Assembly (NCBI GenBank): GCA_030526155.1
Contig: JAUNDI010000029.1
Location: 1-34,914 of the forward strand
Length of the DNA stretch: 34,914 nt
Direction of reading: 5' to 3'
Source of the DNA: Bacteroidia bacterium
GTDB taxonomy: Bacteria > Bacteroidota > Bacteroidia > Bacteroidales > Marinilabiliaceae
The notes beneath the pieces are model-generated. The model did no database searches. It was given only the letters and a program-made list of their open reading frames with translations, and was not told the origin of the DNA. This document shows, piece by piece, positions 7,324 through 14,788 of the stretch. The number at the start of each line of letters is the position of its first letter. Positions within the stretch are counted from its first letter, which is position 1. A program made the position numbers and the translations under genes.

Positions 7324-9084
7324 TTATAGTATGAATACAAATCGTGCGCCGTTGGTATATGAGGTATCAAGATGAACCTCACCGTTAAGTTTCTCGGCTA
7401 ATACACGACAGATATTAAGTCCTATTCCAGAGCCCTTGACCTTTGCGTTATGCTTGGTGAAACGCTCAAATATGCCTTCGGCCATCTCTGCTGGTACTCC
7501 TTCGCCTGTATCGGCTACAGAGAAGGTGAGACGTCCTGGGTTTTCTGTTGTTGAGCAATGTAGGTGTACCTCGCCCGCCCAAGTATGCTTACAAGCATTA
7601 TTGAGGTAGTTGAATAGTACCTGAGTAATGCGTCGGCCATCTGATTCTATCGTATAGTCGTCGTCGACCTCTGTAGTAAAATACATATTGACAGATTGTG
7701 GCTTGCGGAACATGGCTGCTTGCAAAGCATTTCGGCACATGGTATTAATATTCGTCTCTGAGATATTAATCATAAAATTGCCGTGCTCTGAGTCTGCTAC
7801 ATCAAGCACGTCGTCTATGAGCATGCTCAATATATTATAGCCATTGTTTATCTGTTGTAGGTGTGTCTCCTTCTCTTCTGGTGTCCATGTGCCATCTGGC
7901 ATAGCCAATAGCTGTGAGAACCCTATGATTGAGTTCAATGGTGTACGAATCTCGTGTACCATATTATGAAGAGATACGGTCTTTGCCTTATTAGCTTCGA
8001 GGGCATCCTCTAGCAATTGCTTCTGACGCATCTCGGCAAGTACATGCTCTGTTACGTCGTAGTGGTAACCACTTAATAGGTGACCGCCCATAATAGGTAT
8101 AGCAGTACCGCCACAACGTACATAACGATGACCTAGGGTAGGGTGGTTCCAGAGGTAAGTATTCTCATCTCTGACGCCCTCTTTAATCATTTTCATTACA
8201 GAGGCATTAACAGAGTCAAGCGCCTCAGGGAGCACTCTGTCGAACCATGCTTTGTACATCTCTTCGTCGGTTAGGACGAGGTCATCTTTTAGGCCTAGGA
8301 GTTGGCGCATCTTGGAGTCGACCGTCATTGAAGGCTCTTGGCCTTGTATAAGTGTGATATGCCACAAGCCCATCTCGTTAGAGCGAACGACGTTCTTTAT
8401 ATCTTCAAGTGCGGCCTCTTTTGCACGTTTTTCTCTTTCGTCTGAGTCTACGTCTATGTATGTGATAGCAACATCGTTGGCTGTTTCGCCCTCTTTGGCA
8501 AACTTTATCAGTTGCATCTCTGTCCACCTATATTCTCCTTGTGCGTTTTTGCATAAGAAACGTCTAGTGTGACGTTTTTTGTTCTTGAGCATTTGACGCA
8601 CGTAATCCTTTTCGCTATAACATAGCATCATCTCTAGATGGTCAGGATGGCAGTATTGCTTCATAGATGAGGTAAAGTGGTCGTAAAAGTCTAGTACCTC
8701 GAAGTATGGCTTCTTGCAATCATCTGGGGCAAAGTCGGCGTAGTATGAGTGAGAGCATGTACCCTCGTCGATGTTGTATATCATCAACATATCGTAGCCG
8801 CTTATGAGGCCATCTATGTAGTATAGCTGTTGTTTTAGGCGTTCGTCCTTGATCTTATTCTCATGAATATCCTCAATGGCGAATACTATGGTTTTGACTT
8901 TGCCGTCAATTATATCAACGGGAAACCATACAGCTCTACACCACCTATGTTCGGTAGTCATATATTCTACCTCTACTCTGCCTTTATTGCCAATGAGTTT
9001 AGGAAGAATATCTGTGTTATTGTTTTCTTGTAGTATATCTTGAAATTCAGGTAGTACAAATTGTTGGATGTACATACTAAACAA
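7324..9084 (-). CDS. PAS-domain sensor histidine kinase (5' end uncertain)
   Basis: A hybrid-less sensor kinase. The C-terminal core is complete: H-box HNMVHEIRTPLNSIIGFSQ (phospho-His at nt 7954-7956, residue 377 counted from 9084), N-box FNYLNNACKHT, G1 DTGEGVP and G2 GSGIGLN. Upstream are at least two PAS-like segments (RRFLCKNAQGEYRWTEMQL; NHPTLGHRYVRCGGTA, ending SGYHYDVTEH). No membrane helix is obvious, so it is probably cytosolic. The coordinates begin at a TTG; the first ATG is at 9075. Neither looks genuine, because protein-like sequence continues in frame to 9240. The response regulator is not adjacent. It could be a decaying gene, but the catalytic part is intact. Confidence 0.8.
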   Translation of the reverse strand: MFSMYIQQFVLPEFQDILQENNNTDILPKLIGNKGRVEVEYMTTEHRWCRAVWFPVDIIDGKVKTIVFAIEDIHENKIKDERLKQQLYYIDGLISGYDMLMIYNIDEGTCSHSYYADFAPDDCKKPYFEVLDFYDHFTSSMKQYCHPDHLEMMLCYSEKDYVRQMLKNKKRHTRRFLCKNAQGEYRWTEMQLIKFAKEGETANDVAITYIDVDSDEREKRAKEAALEDIKNVVRSNEMGLWHITLIQGQEPSMTVDSKMRQLLGLKDDLVLTDEEMYKAWFDRVLPEALDSVNASVMKMIKEGVRDENTYLWNHPTLGHRYVRCGGTAIPIMGGHLLSGYHYDVTEHVLAEMRQKQLLEDALEANKAKTVSLHNMVHEIRTPLNSIIGFSQLLAMPDGTWTPEEKETHLQQINNGYNILSMLIDDVLDVADSEHGNFMINISETNINTMCRNALQAAMFRKPQSVNMYFTTEVDDDYTIESDGRRITQVLFNYLNNACKHTWAGEVHLHCSTTENPGRLTFSVADTGEGVPAEMAEGIFERFTKHNAKVKGSGIGLNICRVLAEKLNGEVHLDTSYTNGARFVFIL

Positions 9085-9255
9085 TTCACGAGAATCAATC
9101 CCTTTCTGATTTATGAATTGCTCAAATGGCTCGATGGTTTTTACTACTTCGTATTGTAATGTATCGTAGCTTAATATAACGACAGAGCGATAGTGTTCGC
9201 TAAGTCTAGATATTACTCCGATATATGTATCTTTTAGACATTATAAGTTATTCAT
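9085..9255 (-). other. Coding-like 5' extension of the PAS kinase lacking a start
   Basis: Reading upstream of 9084 in the kinase frame gives 52 sense codons (beginning CLKDTYIGVISRLSEH and running through LSYDTLQYEVVK) before a TAA at 9241-9243. No ATG, GTG or TTG is present in them. Two possible original starts lie beyond. One is ATG at 9255 in frame but cut by that TAA after four codons. The other is ATG at 9241, one base out of frame, which would join if one A of the AAAA run near 9232-9235 were absent. A point nonsense mutation, a one-base indel or a sequencing error would each explain it. Confidence 0.6.
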
Positions 9256-9349
9256 AGGCTGTCACGCTTTTGAGTATAGTCTACGTTTCTTTTTGCAAAA
9301 AGATATTAAATCGGGCGTGTTTTTCTTGTTAGGTTGTAAATTTTATAAA

Positions 9350-9391
9350 ATTAAAGCAGCGAATTACCTAGTGTAAAGGTTAATTCGCTGC
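9350..9391 (-). terminator. Terminator of the 5'-nucleotidase gene
   Basis: An 11-bp perfect stem (GCAGCGAATTA at 9356-9366 with its complement at 9381-9391), extended by CC/GG after a one-base bulge, lies 25 nt after the stop. On the minus strand it is followed by TTTAATTTT, as expected of an intrinsic terminator for that gene. Confidence 0.75.
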
Positions 9392-9415
9392 CTTGTATTA
9401 GTGGCGTATGTTGAA

Positions 9416-11113
9416 TTAGAACATCGCCTTATCTTTCTCGAGATACTCTTTTACGTCGGCTTCTGGGACGAACTTCCAGTTGTTATTCTCTGGGATGTTA
9501 ATCTCGCCACCCATCTCAGTGAAGTCTTCCATGATCATTCCACGGAGGTCTTTAAGGATATTCTTTACGGATCTAGCGTTAATCTGCTCCTTAGTGAGAC
9601 CTACGCCTTTTGTGAGGTGTTCACCGCCGCCGTTGTAACGATAGCTTGACATACCTACGTTGTACTCCTTATTCATGTCAAATGGTGTGCCATCTTCCAT
9701 AGAGATTATCTCTACTCGCTCGCCATAAGGCTTGAAAGGGTTGACTGTATACTTGATGCCGGCTGCGGAGTCGAAGTTATATACTCTATTAAGAATACGT
9801 CCTCTATTGTTTAGTTTGATGAGGTGACCAGTCTCCTTAGGGTTAGATACCCACTCCTCGTAGCTATACTCGAGGAACTTTTTGATTTCTGCACCAGTGA
9901 GCTTCATGACAGATAGCATATTCTCAAACTTGTAGATGCTAAACATATTACCTACTGTGAGGTTACCCTTTGGGATAGTAGCATCTATCAAAAGAGGTGC
10001 GGCAAAACTGATTTCAGCGCCTGTATGCTTACGGGTGGTGTTGTGAACGAGGTTTACGAAGTCGCTTGGACCGAATAGAGCCTTGCTAGAGACAAGGTCC
10101 TCTTTAAGTTGGCCAATTACCTTCTTAGAGTAAGCCTTGATAGCCATCATATGAGGCATATACTTGTGTGTGAAAGACTCAGAAGGCTCGACGCTACCGA
10201 GAGCTACCAATTTGGTAGTAATAGTTGGACGTTTCTCGCCCTTCTTGAACTCCATAGTAACATCTCCAAGGTAACGAGCTGCTGTACCAGCGTCACATAC
10301 TTGTACTTTATGACCAGATGGGCTAGTAACTTGTTGATTGAATACCTTATGGTCGTGACCGATAAGGATAAGGTCGAAACCCTCGACTTGCTCAGCCACT
10401 AAGACTGATGCATTCTCGTTGCACTTATCAGTAGCTTTTTGTAGAGAGTGAGTATAATCGTAGCCAGCATGGAATAGACCGATAACTGCATCTGGCTTCT
10501 CATTCTTCTGAATGTGGTCCATCCAATACTGAGCGCTCTCTATCATATCTTTAAACTCAATGCCACTCCAATAGAACTCAGGTAGCCAATGTGGCACATA
10601 AGGGGTAGTAAGACCTAATACGGCGATTTTCTTACCTGCTCGTTCTAGTATTGTGTATGGTTTGAAGTATGGTTCGCCAGTCTCCTTATTAACAGCGTTA
10701 GCTCCCAATACTGGCATATTCATCTGCTTTACGTAGTTATCATAGCAGTCGTGACCAGTCTCGATATCATGGTTTCCTATACATACGGCGTCATATTTCA
10801 TGTCGTTGTATATGGTAGCGATGATATTATGCTCAGGCTCTACATAATTATAGTAGTAAACGGCAGGAGTACCCTGAAGAGCATCTCCAGCGTCTAGGAG
10901 GATGACATTTCTTGAGTCTTCGCGAGCCTCCTCGATATATGAAGCAGCGTGCGCTAAGCTATTATTAGCCTCTGTACCTTTTATGAAATCGTATGGGAAT
11001 ATTGCTCCATGGACATCTGTGGTATAGATGATACGTACCGACTGAGCATGACCTATAGTAGATGCGATAAGTAGGCCGCTAATTAATGCTAACTTTGTTA
11101 GGTGATGTAACAT
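9416..11113 (-). CDS. Periplasmic bifunctional metallophosphatase / 5'-nucleotidase
   Basis: A 565-residue UshA/5'-nucleotidase-type enzyme that dephosphorylates nucleotides (or 2',3'-cyclic nucleotides) outside the cytoplasm. A signal peptide covers about 1-23 (LLIASTIGHAQ). The calcineurin-like metallophosphatase domain follows, with the dinuclear metal ligands visible: D33-x-H35 (YTTDVHG), D77 (LDAGDALQ), N114-H115 (IGNHD), H in GLFHAGYDYTH, and IGHDHK. The C-terminal 5'-nucleotidase domain (about 340-540) contains the substrate-capping GNMFSIYKFEN and YNGGGEHL segments. Length is normal and both domains are complete. It is divergent from the oxidoreductase gene across a 196-nt gap. It has its own terminator. 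No clear -7 box is visible on its side, so regulation is unknown. Confidence 0.92.
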   Translation of the reverse strand: MLHHLTKLALISGLLIASTIGHAQSVRIIYTTDVHGAIFPYDFIKGTEANNSLAHAASYIEEAREDSRNVILLDAGDALQGTPAVYYYNYVEPEHNIIATIYNDMKYDAVCIGNHDIETGHDCYDNYVKQMNMPVLGANAVNKETGEPYFKPYTILERAGKKIAVLGLTTPYVPHWLPEFYWSGIEFKDMIESAQYWMDHIQKNEKPDAVIGLFHAGYDYTHSLQKATDKCNENASVLVAEQVEGFDLILIGHDHKVFNQQVTSPSGHKVQVCDAGTAARYLGDVTMEFKKGEKRPTITTKLVALGSVEPSESFTHKYMPHMMAIKAYSKKVIGQLKEDLVSSKALFGPSDFVNLVHNTTRKHTGAEISFAAPLLIDATIPKGNLTVGNMFSIYKFENMLSVMKLTGAEIKKFLEYSYEEWVSNPKETGHLIKLNNRGRILNRVYNFDSAAGIKYTVNPFKPYGERVEIISMEDGTPFDMNKEYNVGMSSYRYNGGGEHLTKGVGLTKEQINARSVKNILKDLRGMIMEDFTEMGGEINIPENNNWKFVPEADVKEYLEKDKAMF

Positions 11114-11246
11114 TTTTTGTACTCTGTGTATTAGTTGTAAAAATATGTTTAACTGATGTCTGTTATTACGCCCAAATTAGCTATTATGTTACACTATTGG
11201 ATATTATGTTTCCTTATCTCGCAACATCGGACTTTTGTGATTCGTA

Positions 11247-11254
11247 TATTTTTG
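11247..11254 (+). promoter_or_regulatory. Possible -7 box for the FadH-like oxidoreductase
   Basis: TATTTTTG fits TAnnTTTG and would give a leader of roughly 50 nt to the ATG at 11310. No -33 TTTG lies at the correct distance, and the surrounding DNA is very A/T rich, so a chance match is possible. Confidence 0.3.
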
Positions 11255-11309
11255 TTAATATTGTGTCAAATTAGAATTTTACGAATAATCACATATTTGA
11301 ATATTATCA

Positions 11310-13256
11310 ATGGCTAATAAGTATCCACTTCTTACGAGCCCTATTAAGTTGGGCAATGTAATATTTAGGAATAGAATGTTTTCGGCTCCAATGGGAGCTA
11401 CAGATATTACACCAGAATGTGTACCTGGTCCGCGTACAAGAGGTTTTTATGAGCTTAGGGCGAAAGGTGGCGCGGCATCTGTAACAGTTAGTGAGCTTGT
11501 AGTTGACCCTGAGACAGACCAAAGTCACATGCTACATCTCAACCTTACTACGGTAGGTTGTCTAGCGGAGCATACATATATTGCTGATGCGCTACGTAGG
11601 CATGGCTCGGTACCTAGTATAGAGCTTTCGCACTCTGGTCAGTATGCAGGTACATATATGTCTGATAAGGATAAGAAGGCAAGTCTCAACCAGTGGGGAC
11701 CAAGTGATAATGTTCGTCCGGATGGTCGTCCTGTTAAAGGCCTCTCGAAGGAGCAGATAGCACATATCGTTAAATGTTATGGTGATAATGCGGCTTTGTG
11801 TAAGCGTGCGGGCTATGAGATGATAATGGTGCATGCTGGTCATGGTTGGCTTCTCAATCAGTTCCTATCTCCATATTTCAATAAGCGTACGGATGAGTAT
11901 GGCGGTTCGACAGAGAATAGAGTACGTATAGTAATTGAGGTACTTCAAGCAGTGCGAGCTGCAGTTGGTCCTGGCTTCCCTATAGAGCTTCGTATATCGG
12001 GATCAGAGCTATTTGAGGGAGGTTATGATATTAATGAGGGTTGTCGTATCGCACAGCTTATAGAGGATTATGTAGATCTTATACATGTTTCTGTTGGATC
12101 TTATCAATTTGGTTTCTTTGATACTACGTTACCTATGTTTGTACCACATGGCGACAATGTAAAGTATGCGGCAGAGGTAAAGAAGCATGTGAAGAAGCCA
12201 GTGGCATGTATTGGCGCATTATCTGACCCTGAGCAGATGGAGGAGATAATACGAGAGGGTAAGGCAGACGTTATATATATGGCACGTCAGTTACTTGCTG
12301 ATCCATTCTTGCCAAATAAGGTATTAGCTGGAGAGGAGGATCAGATAGTTAAGTGTCTACGTTGTTATACTTGTATGGCAGAGCGACCAACTACCTTTAC
12401 TAGACGATGTGCTGTTAACCCAGTTGTGGGACGTGAGATAGAGGGTATGGAGGTAGTTCCTGCGTACCATAAGAAAAAGGTATTGGTGGTAGGTGCAGGT
12501 GTAGCTGGTTTGAAAGCTGCTGTTACGGCTGCTCAGAGAGGACATGAGGTAATACTATGCGAGAAGAGCGATGCGGTAGGCGGTATATTAAAGTCGGAGC
12601 AAGCCATCCCATTCAAGCATGAGATGTATGAATTAGGATTGTCGTTGGAGAAGCAGGCTAGGGTAGAGGGAGTAGATATTAGGCTTAATACGATTGTTAC
12701 TCCAGAGTATGTAGAGTCGATAAAGCCAGACGCATTGTTATTAGCGGTAGGTTCTACACCTATTGTACCACCATTGCAAGGAATAGATGGAGACAATGTA
12801 GTGGTAGTAAATAATTATTACCTAGAGAAAGAGAAGGTAGGTAAGAAGGTAGTGGTTCTTGGTGGCGGTTTAGCAGGTTGTGAGTGTGCTGTTCACCTTG
12901 GACAAGAGGGTAAAGAGGTCTCTATTGTGGAGATGCGAGATACATTAGCCCCTGATTGTAATATTAGAAATAGGCCTATTTTGATGCGTAATGTAGATAA
13001 GTATGCTACAAAGTATATGCAGACAGCAGGTCTACGTGTAACACCAGAGGGACTAATAGTGAAGACACCAGAGGGTAATGAGGAGCTAATAAAGGCTGAT
13101 ACTATTATATGTGCAGTTGGCCAGCGTGCCAATAGAGCAGATGCTGATGCAATGCACACAGCTGCACCATTTGTAAGAGAGGTAGGCGACTGTGTTCGTC
13201 CTGCTAATATTACAAAAGCCATTTATGAGGCATATCATGCTGCTTTGGATATTTGA
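11310..13256 (+). CDS. FadH/OYE-type NAD(P)H:flavin oxidoreductase (FMN, 4Fe-4S, FAD)
   Basis: A 648-residue enzyme of the 2,4-dienoyl-CoA reductase / old-yellow-enzyme fusion family. The TIM-barrel FMN domain spans about 1-345, with active-site H175 and H178 in VHAGHGWLLNQF followed by NKRTDEYGG. The 4Fe-4S cysteines are C349, C352, C355 and C367 (CLRCYTC and RRCAVNP). The FAD-binding GAGVAG is at 395-400 and a second NAD(P) GGGLAG motif is near 525. Family members reduce enoate-type double bonds, including dienoyl-CoA, bile-acid intermediates, bilirubin and xenobiotics. The substrate cannot be inferred here, and no beta-oxidation or bile-acid genes are adjacent. All cofactor motifs are intact. 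It is single-gene, divergent from the 5'-nucleotidase, and ends in a terminator. Confidence 0.92.
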   Translation: MANKYPLLTSPIKLGNVIFRNRMFSAPMGATDITPECVPGPRTRGFYELRAKGGAASVTVSELVVDPETDQSHMLHLNLTTVGCLAEHTYIADALRRHGSVPSIELSHSGQYAGTYMSDKDKKASLNQWGPSDNVRPDGRPVKGLSKEQIAHIVKCYGDNAALCKRAGYEMIMVHAGHGWLLNQFLSPYFNKRTDEYGGSTENRVRIVIEVLQAVRAAVGPGFPIELRISGSELFEGGYDINEGCRIAQLIEDYVDLIHVSVGSYQFGFFDTTLPMFVPHGDNVKYAAEVKKHVKKPVACIGALSDPEQMEEIIREGKADVIYMARQLLADPFLPNKVLAGEEDQIVKCLRCYTCMAERPTTFTRRCAVNPVVGREIEGMEVVPAYHKKKVLVVGAGVAGLKAAVTAAQRGHEVILCEKSDAVGGILKSEQAIPFKHEMYELGLSLEKQARVEGVDIRLNTIVTPEYVESIKPDALLLAVGSTPIVPPLQGIDGDNVVVVNNYYLEKEKVGKKVVVLGGGLAGCECAVHLGQEGKEVSIVEMRDTLAPDCNIRNRPILMRNVDKYATKYMQTAGLRVTPEGLIVKTPEGNEELIKADTIICAVGQRANRADADAMHTAAPFVREVGDCVRPANITKAIYEAYHAALDI

Positions 13257-13283
13257 TACTAATTATAAGGTGTAAAATATATT

Positions 13284-13326
13284 CCCCCATGCGACATTTA
13301 CAGTTCGTGTGGGGGTTATCTTTTTT
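13284..13326 (+). terminator. Terminator of the FadH-like gene
   Basis: CCCCCATGCGA (13284-13294) pairs with TCGTGTGGGGG (13305-13315), 11 bp including two G-U pairs, with a 10-nt loop. A TTATCTTTTTT tail follows. It lies 28 nt after the stop, a typical intrinsic terminator. Confidence 0.85.
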
Positions 13327-13355
13327 ATACTTTTTACGATGAAAGAGGAGGCAGG

Positions 13356-13399
13356 GAGTACCTTGGGAGCACTCGGGGAGCACCCTATGAGCACCTTAT
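13356..13399 (+). repeat. Array A of four 11-bp tandem units
   Basis: Consecutive 11-mers GAGTACCTTGG, GAGCACTCGGG, GAGCACCCTAT and GAGCACCTTAT, followed by degenerate continuation (GAATAGTTGGA, GAGGTGGGTGT). The 11-nt step breaks any reading frame. Units closely match those of arrays B and C elsewhere in the window. Confidence 0.8.
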
Positions 13400-13482
13400 G
13401 AATAGTTGGAGAGGTGGGTGTTTATATAAACTAAAGGTTTGTTGAGGGAGGTGGAGCTGGGGATTTTGGTGGTTTAGAGGGG

Positions 13483-13561
13483 CTAGATGATAGTTATTCT
13501 AGTTGTTCTGGATGGGCTAGTGGAGGCTAGATATTCTAGAGGGGGCGCTAGAGTAGGCTAG
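13483..13561. repeat. Cluster of seven CTAG sites with about 10-bp spacing
   Basis: CTAG begins at 13483, 13499, 13517, 13527, 13536, 13548 and 13558. The last five steps are 10, 9, 12 and 10 nt, near one helical turn, and most sites sit in a GGCTAG or TTCTAG context. It may be a worn-down tandem array or a set of protein sites. The genome uses CTAG fairly often elsewhere, which tempers its significance. Confidence 0.5.
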
Positions 13562-13608
13562 AGGTGTAGGAGATGTATAGGTGAGGTTATTGGGGAGTGG
13601 ATATACAT

Positions 13609-13647
13609 AAGCCTACGAATGCCCGTCTCGGGGGTGTTCGTAGGCTT
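13609..13647. terminator. Strong hairpin of uncertain role
   Basis: AAGCCTACGAA (13609-13619) pairs perfectly with TTCGTAGGCTT (13637-13647), and CCCG/CGGG (13622-13625, 13629-13632) can extend the stem inside. Neither flank has a T-run, so it may be a terminator without tail, an RNA-stability element, or part of the neighbouring repeat block. Confidence 0.4.
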
Positions 13648-13743
13648 CTCCATTTAAAAACCACCCAAATCTGATTATTCAAATTTGATAGCTTTTCCTT
13701 AAACCAATTATTTTATGCTACTAATAACAATTTATTGTCTAGA

Positions 13744-13872
13744 TATCTTTGTATAGTGTACCACAAAAGTATTACACTATTATTGGTTATGCAAGTATAT
13801 CTAGTTAATAATTGTGAAAGTGGGTGTGTATCAATGAAAAAGCCCCAAGAGGTTTTTCTCTTGAGGCTTTTT
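13744..13872 (+). ncRNA. Candidate small RNA with promoter box and terminator
   Basis: TATCTTTG at 13744-13751 is a perfect -7 box on the plus strand with no gene downstream in that direction. A transcript starting near 13757 would meet an inverted repeat (ATAGTGTA 13753-13760, TACACTAT 13773-13780), then an unstructured stretch, and end at the symmetric terminator at 13837-13872, about 115 nt in all. No -33 element is evident, and the terminator can equally belong to folD. This is a prediction from layout only. Confidence 0.25.
13837..13872 (-). terminator. folD terminator (symmetric, usable on both strands)
   Basis: AAAAAGCC-C-CAAGAG (13837-13851) pairs with CTCTTG-A-GGCTTTTT (13858-13872) around a short loop, with one C/A mismatch. 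It lies 17 nt after the folD stop. The A/T arms give a T-run on either strand. Confidence 0.85.
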
Positions 13873-13889
13873 ATGGTGAGCTTAATAGC

Positions 13890-14765
13890 TTATTTATAGA
13901 TAGCTTTTTGTCCTGCTAGAAGAGTATTCTTCATGAGAGATACTATTGTCATAGGGCCTACGCCGCCAGGGACGGGTGTAATGAAAGCGCACTTAGGGGA
14001 TACGTTAGCGAAATCTACGTCGCCCTTTAGTCTCCATCCGCGAGGGCTTGTCTCGTCCTTTACTCGAGTAGTGCCTACGTCGATTACTGTAGCGCCATCC
14101 TTGACCATATCGGCGGTAACGAAACCAGGTTTACCGATAGCTGCGACAATGATATCCGCCTGTTGGCATATCTCCTTGATATTCTCTGTTCGGCTATGAA
14201 CGAGCGTTACGGTGCAATCTATTCCCTTTTGAGAGAGGAGGACGCTCATTGGTCGGCCTACGATATTGCTACGACCGATAACCACTGCGTGCTTACCTGA
14301 TGTAGGGATATTGTATCTCTTGATGAGGTCTACGATACCTTGAGGGGTAGCGGAGATGAAAGCAGGAGCACCGATAGTCATACGACCTACATTCACTGGA
14401 TGGAAGCCGTCGACATCCTTAGTTGGGTCTATGGCGTGCGTAACCTTCTCCTCGTCAATATGTTTTGGGAGAGGAAGTTGGACGATAAAGCCATCGACGT
14501 CGGGGTCGTTATTAAGTTTATCGACCTCTGCGAGGAGTTCTGCCTCGGTGATGTCATCTTCGTGGCGGAGGAGGGTAGATTTGAAACCGCACTCTTCGCA
14601 AGCCTTAACCTTGTTTGCCACGTATGTTTCTGAGCCACCATCGTGACCGACTAGTATTGCGACGAGGTGAGGGCGGCGTTCGCCTCGAGCCACCATCTGC
14701 TCTACTTGTTCTGCTATCTCCTTTCGGATTTCAGCAGCAGTCTGCTTACCATCTATTAATTGCAT
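13890..14765 (-). CDS. folD: Bifunctional methylenetetrahydrofolate dehydrogenase / methenyl-THF cyclohydrolase
   Basis: A 291-residue cytosolic one-carbon enzyme that interconverts 5,10-methylene-THF and 10-formyl-THF with NADP. Family signatures are complete: [19 protein letters not shown] (with the catalytic Tyr and Lys), [43 protein letters not shown] and the C-terminal [11 protein letters not shown]. Length is standard for the family. It starts at ATG 14765, 23 nt after the ffh stop on the same strand, so it is probably cotranscribed from the ffh promoter. The pairing of ffh and folD is simply genomic neighbourhood, with no shared pathway implied. A strong terminator follows. Confidence 0.97.
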   Translation of the reverse strand: MQLIDGKQTAAEIRKEIAEQVEQMVARGERRPHLVAILVGHDGGSETYVANKVKACEECGFKSTLLRHEDDITEAELLAEVDKLNNDPDVDGFIVQLPLPKHIDEEKVTHAIDPTKDVDGFHPVNVGRMTIGAPAFISATPQGIVDLIKRYNIPTSGKHAVVIGRSNIVGRPMSVLLSQKGIDCTVTLVHSRTENIKEICQQADIIVAAIGKPGFVTADMVKDGATVIDVGTTRVKDETSPRGWRLKGDVDFANVSPKCAFITPVPGGVGPMTIVSLMKNTLLAGQKAIYK

Positions 14766-14788
14766 GAATGTATGTATGTGATGTGTAT

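Larger units (their letters stand above)
13257..13889. other. Gene-free 633-nt region with repeats, hairpins and a possible small RNA
   Basis: No credible protein gene is seen here. From left to right it contains the FadH terminator, an 11-bp tandem array (13356-13399), a G-rich block with little C on the plus strand (about 13405-13600), a run of seven CTAG sites (13483-13561), a perfect 11-bp hairpin (13609-13647), a promoter-like TATCTTTG (13744-13751) with an inverted repeat, and the folD terminator hairpin (13837-13872). Short ORFs at 13339 (about 20 codons) and 13789 (about 36 codons) cross repeats or the terminator and look accidental. Confidence 0.75.

Noticed and set aside
11310-13256. 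Assignment as a bilirubin or bile-acid reductase
   Set aside because: The domain layout is shared by many substrates and no pathway genes are adjacent. The sequence alone does not discriminate, so only the broad family is given.
13339-13401. Small ORF reading through 11-bp array A
   Set aside because: The 11-nt unit shifts frame at each copy, so the array cannot encode a peptide repeat. The ORF is about 20 codons with no initiation context.
13789-13899. Plus-strand ORF of about 36 codons before folD
   Set aside because: It runs through the terminator hairpin and into the end of folD, so it is very unlikely to be translated.
14340-14646. Two long plus-strand ORFs inside folD
   Set aside because: Both are antisense to a complete folD gene and arise from its codon pattern. 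They show no independent initiation signal or protein features.
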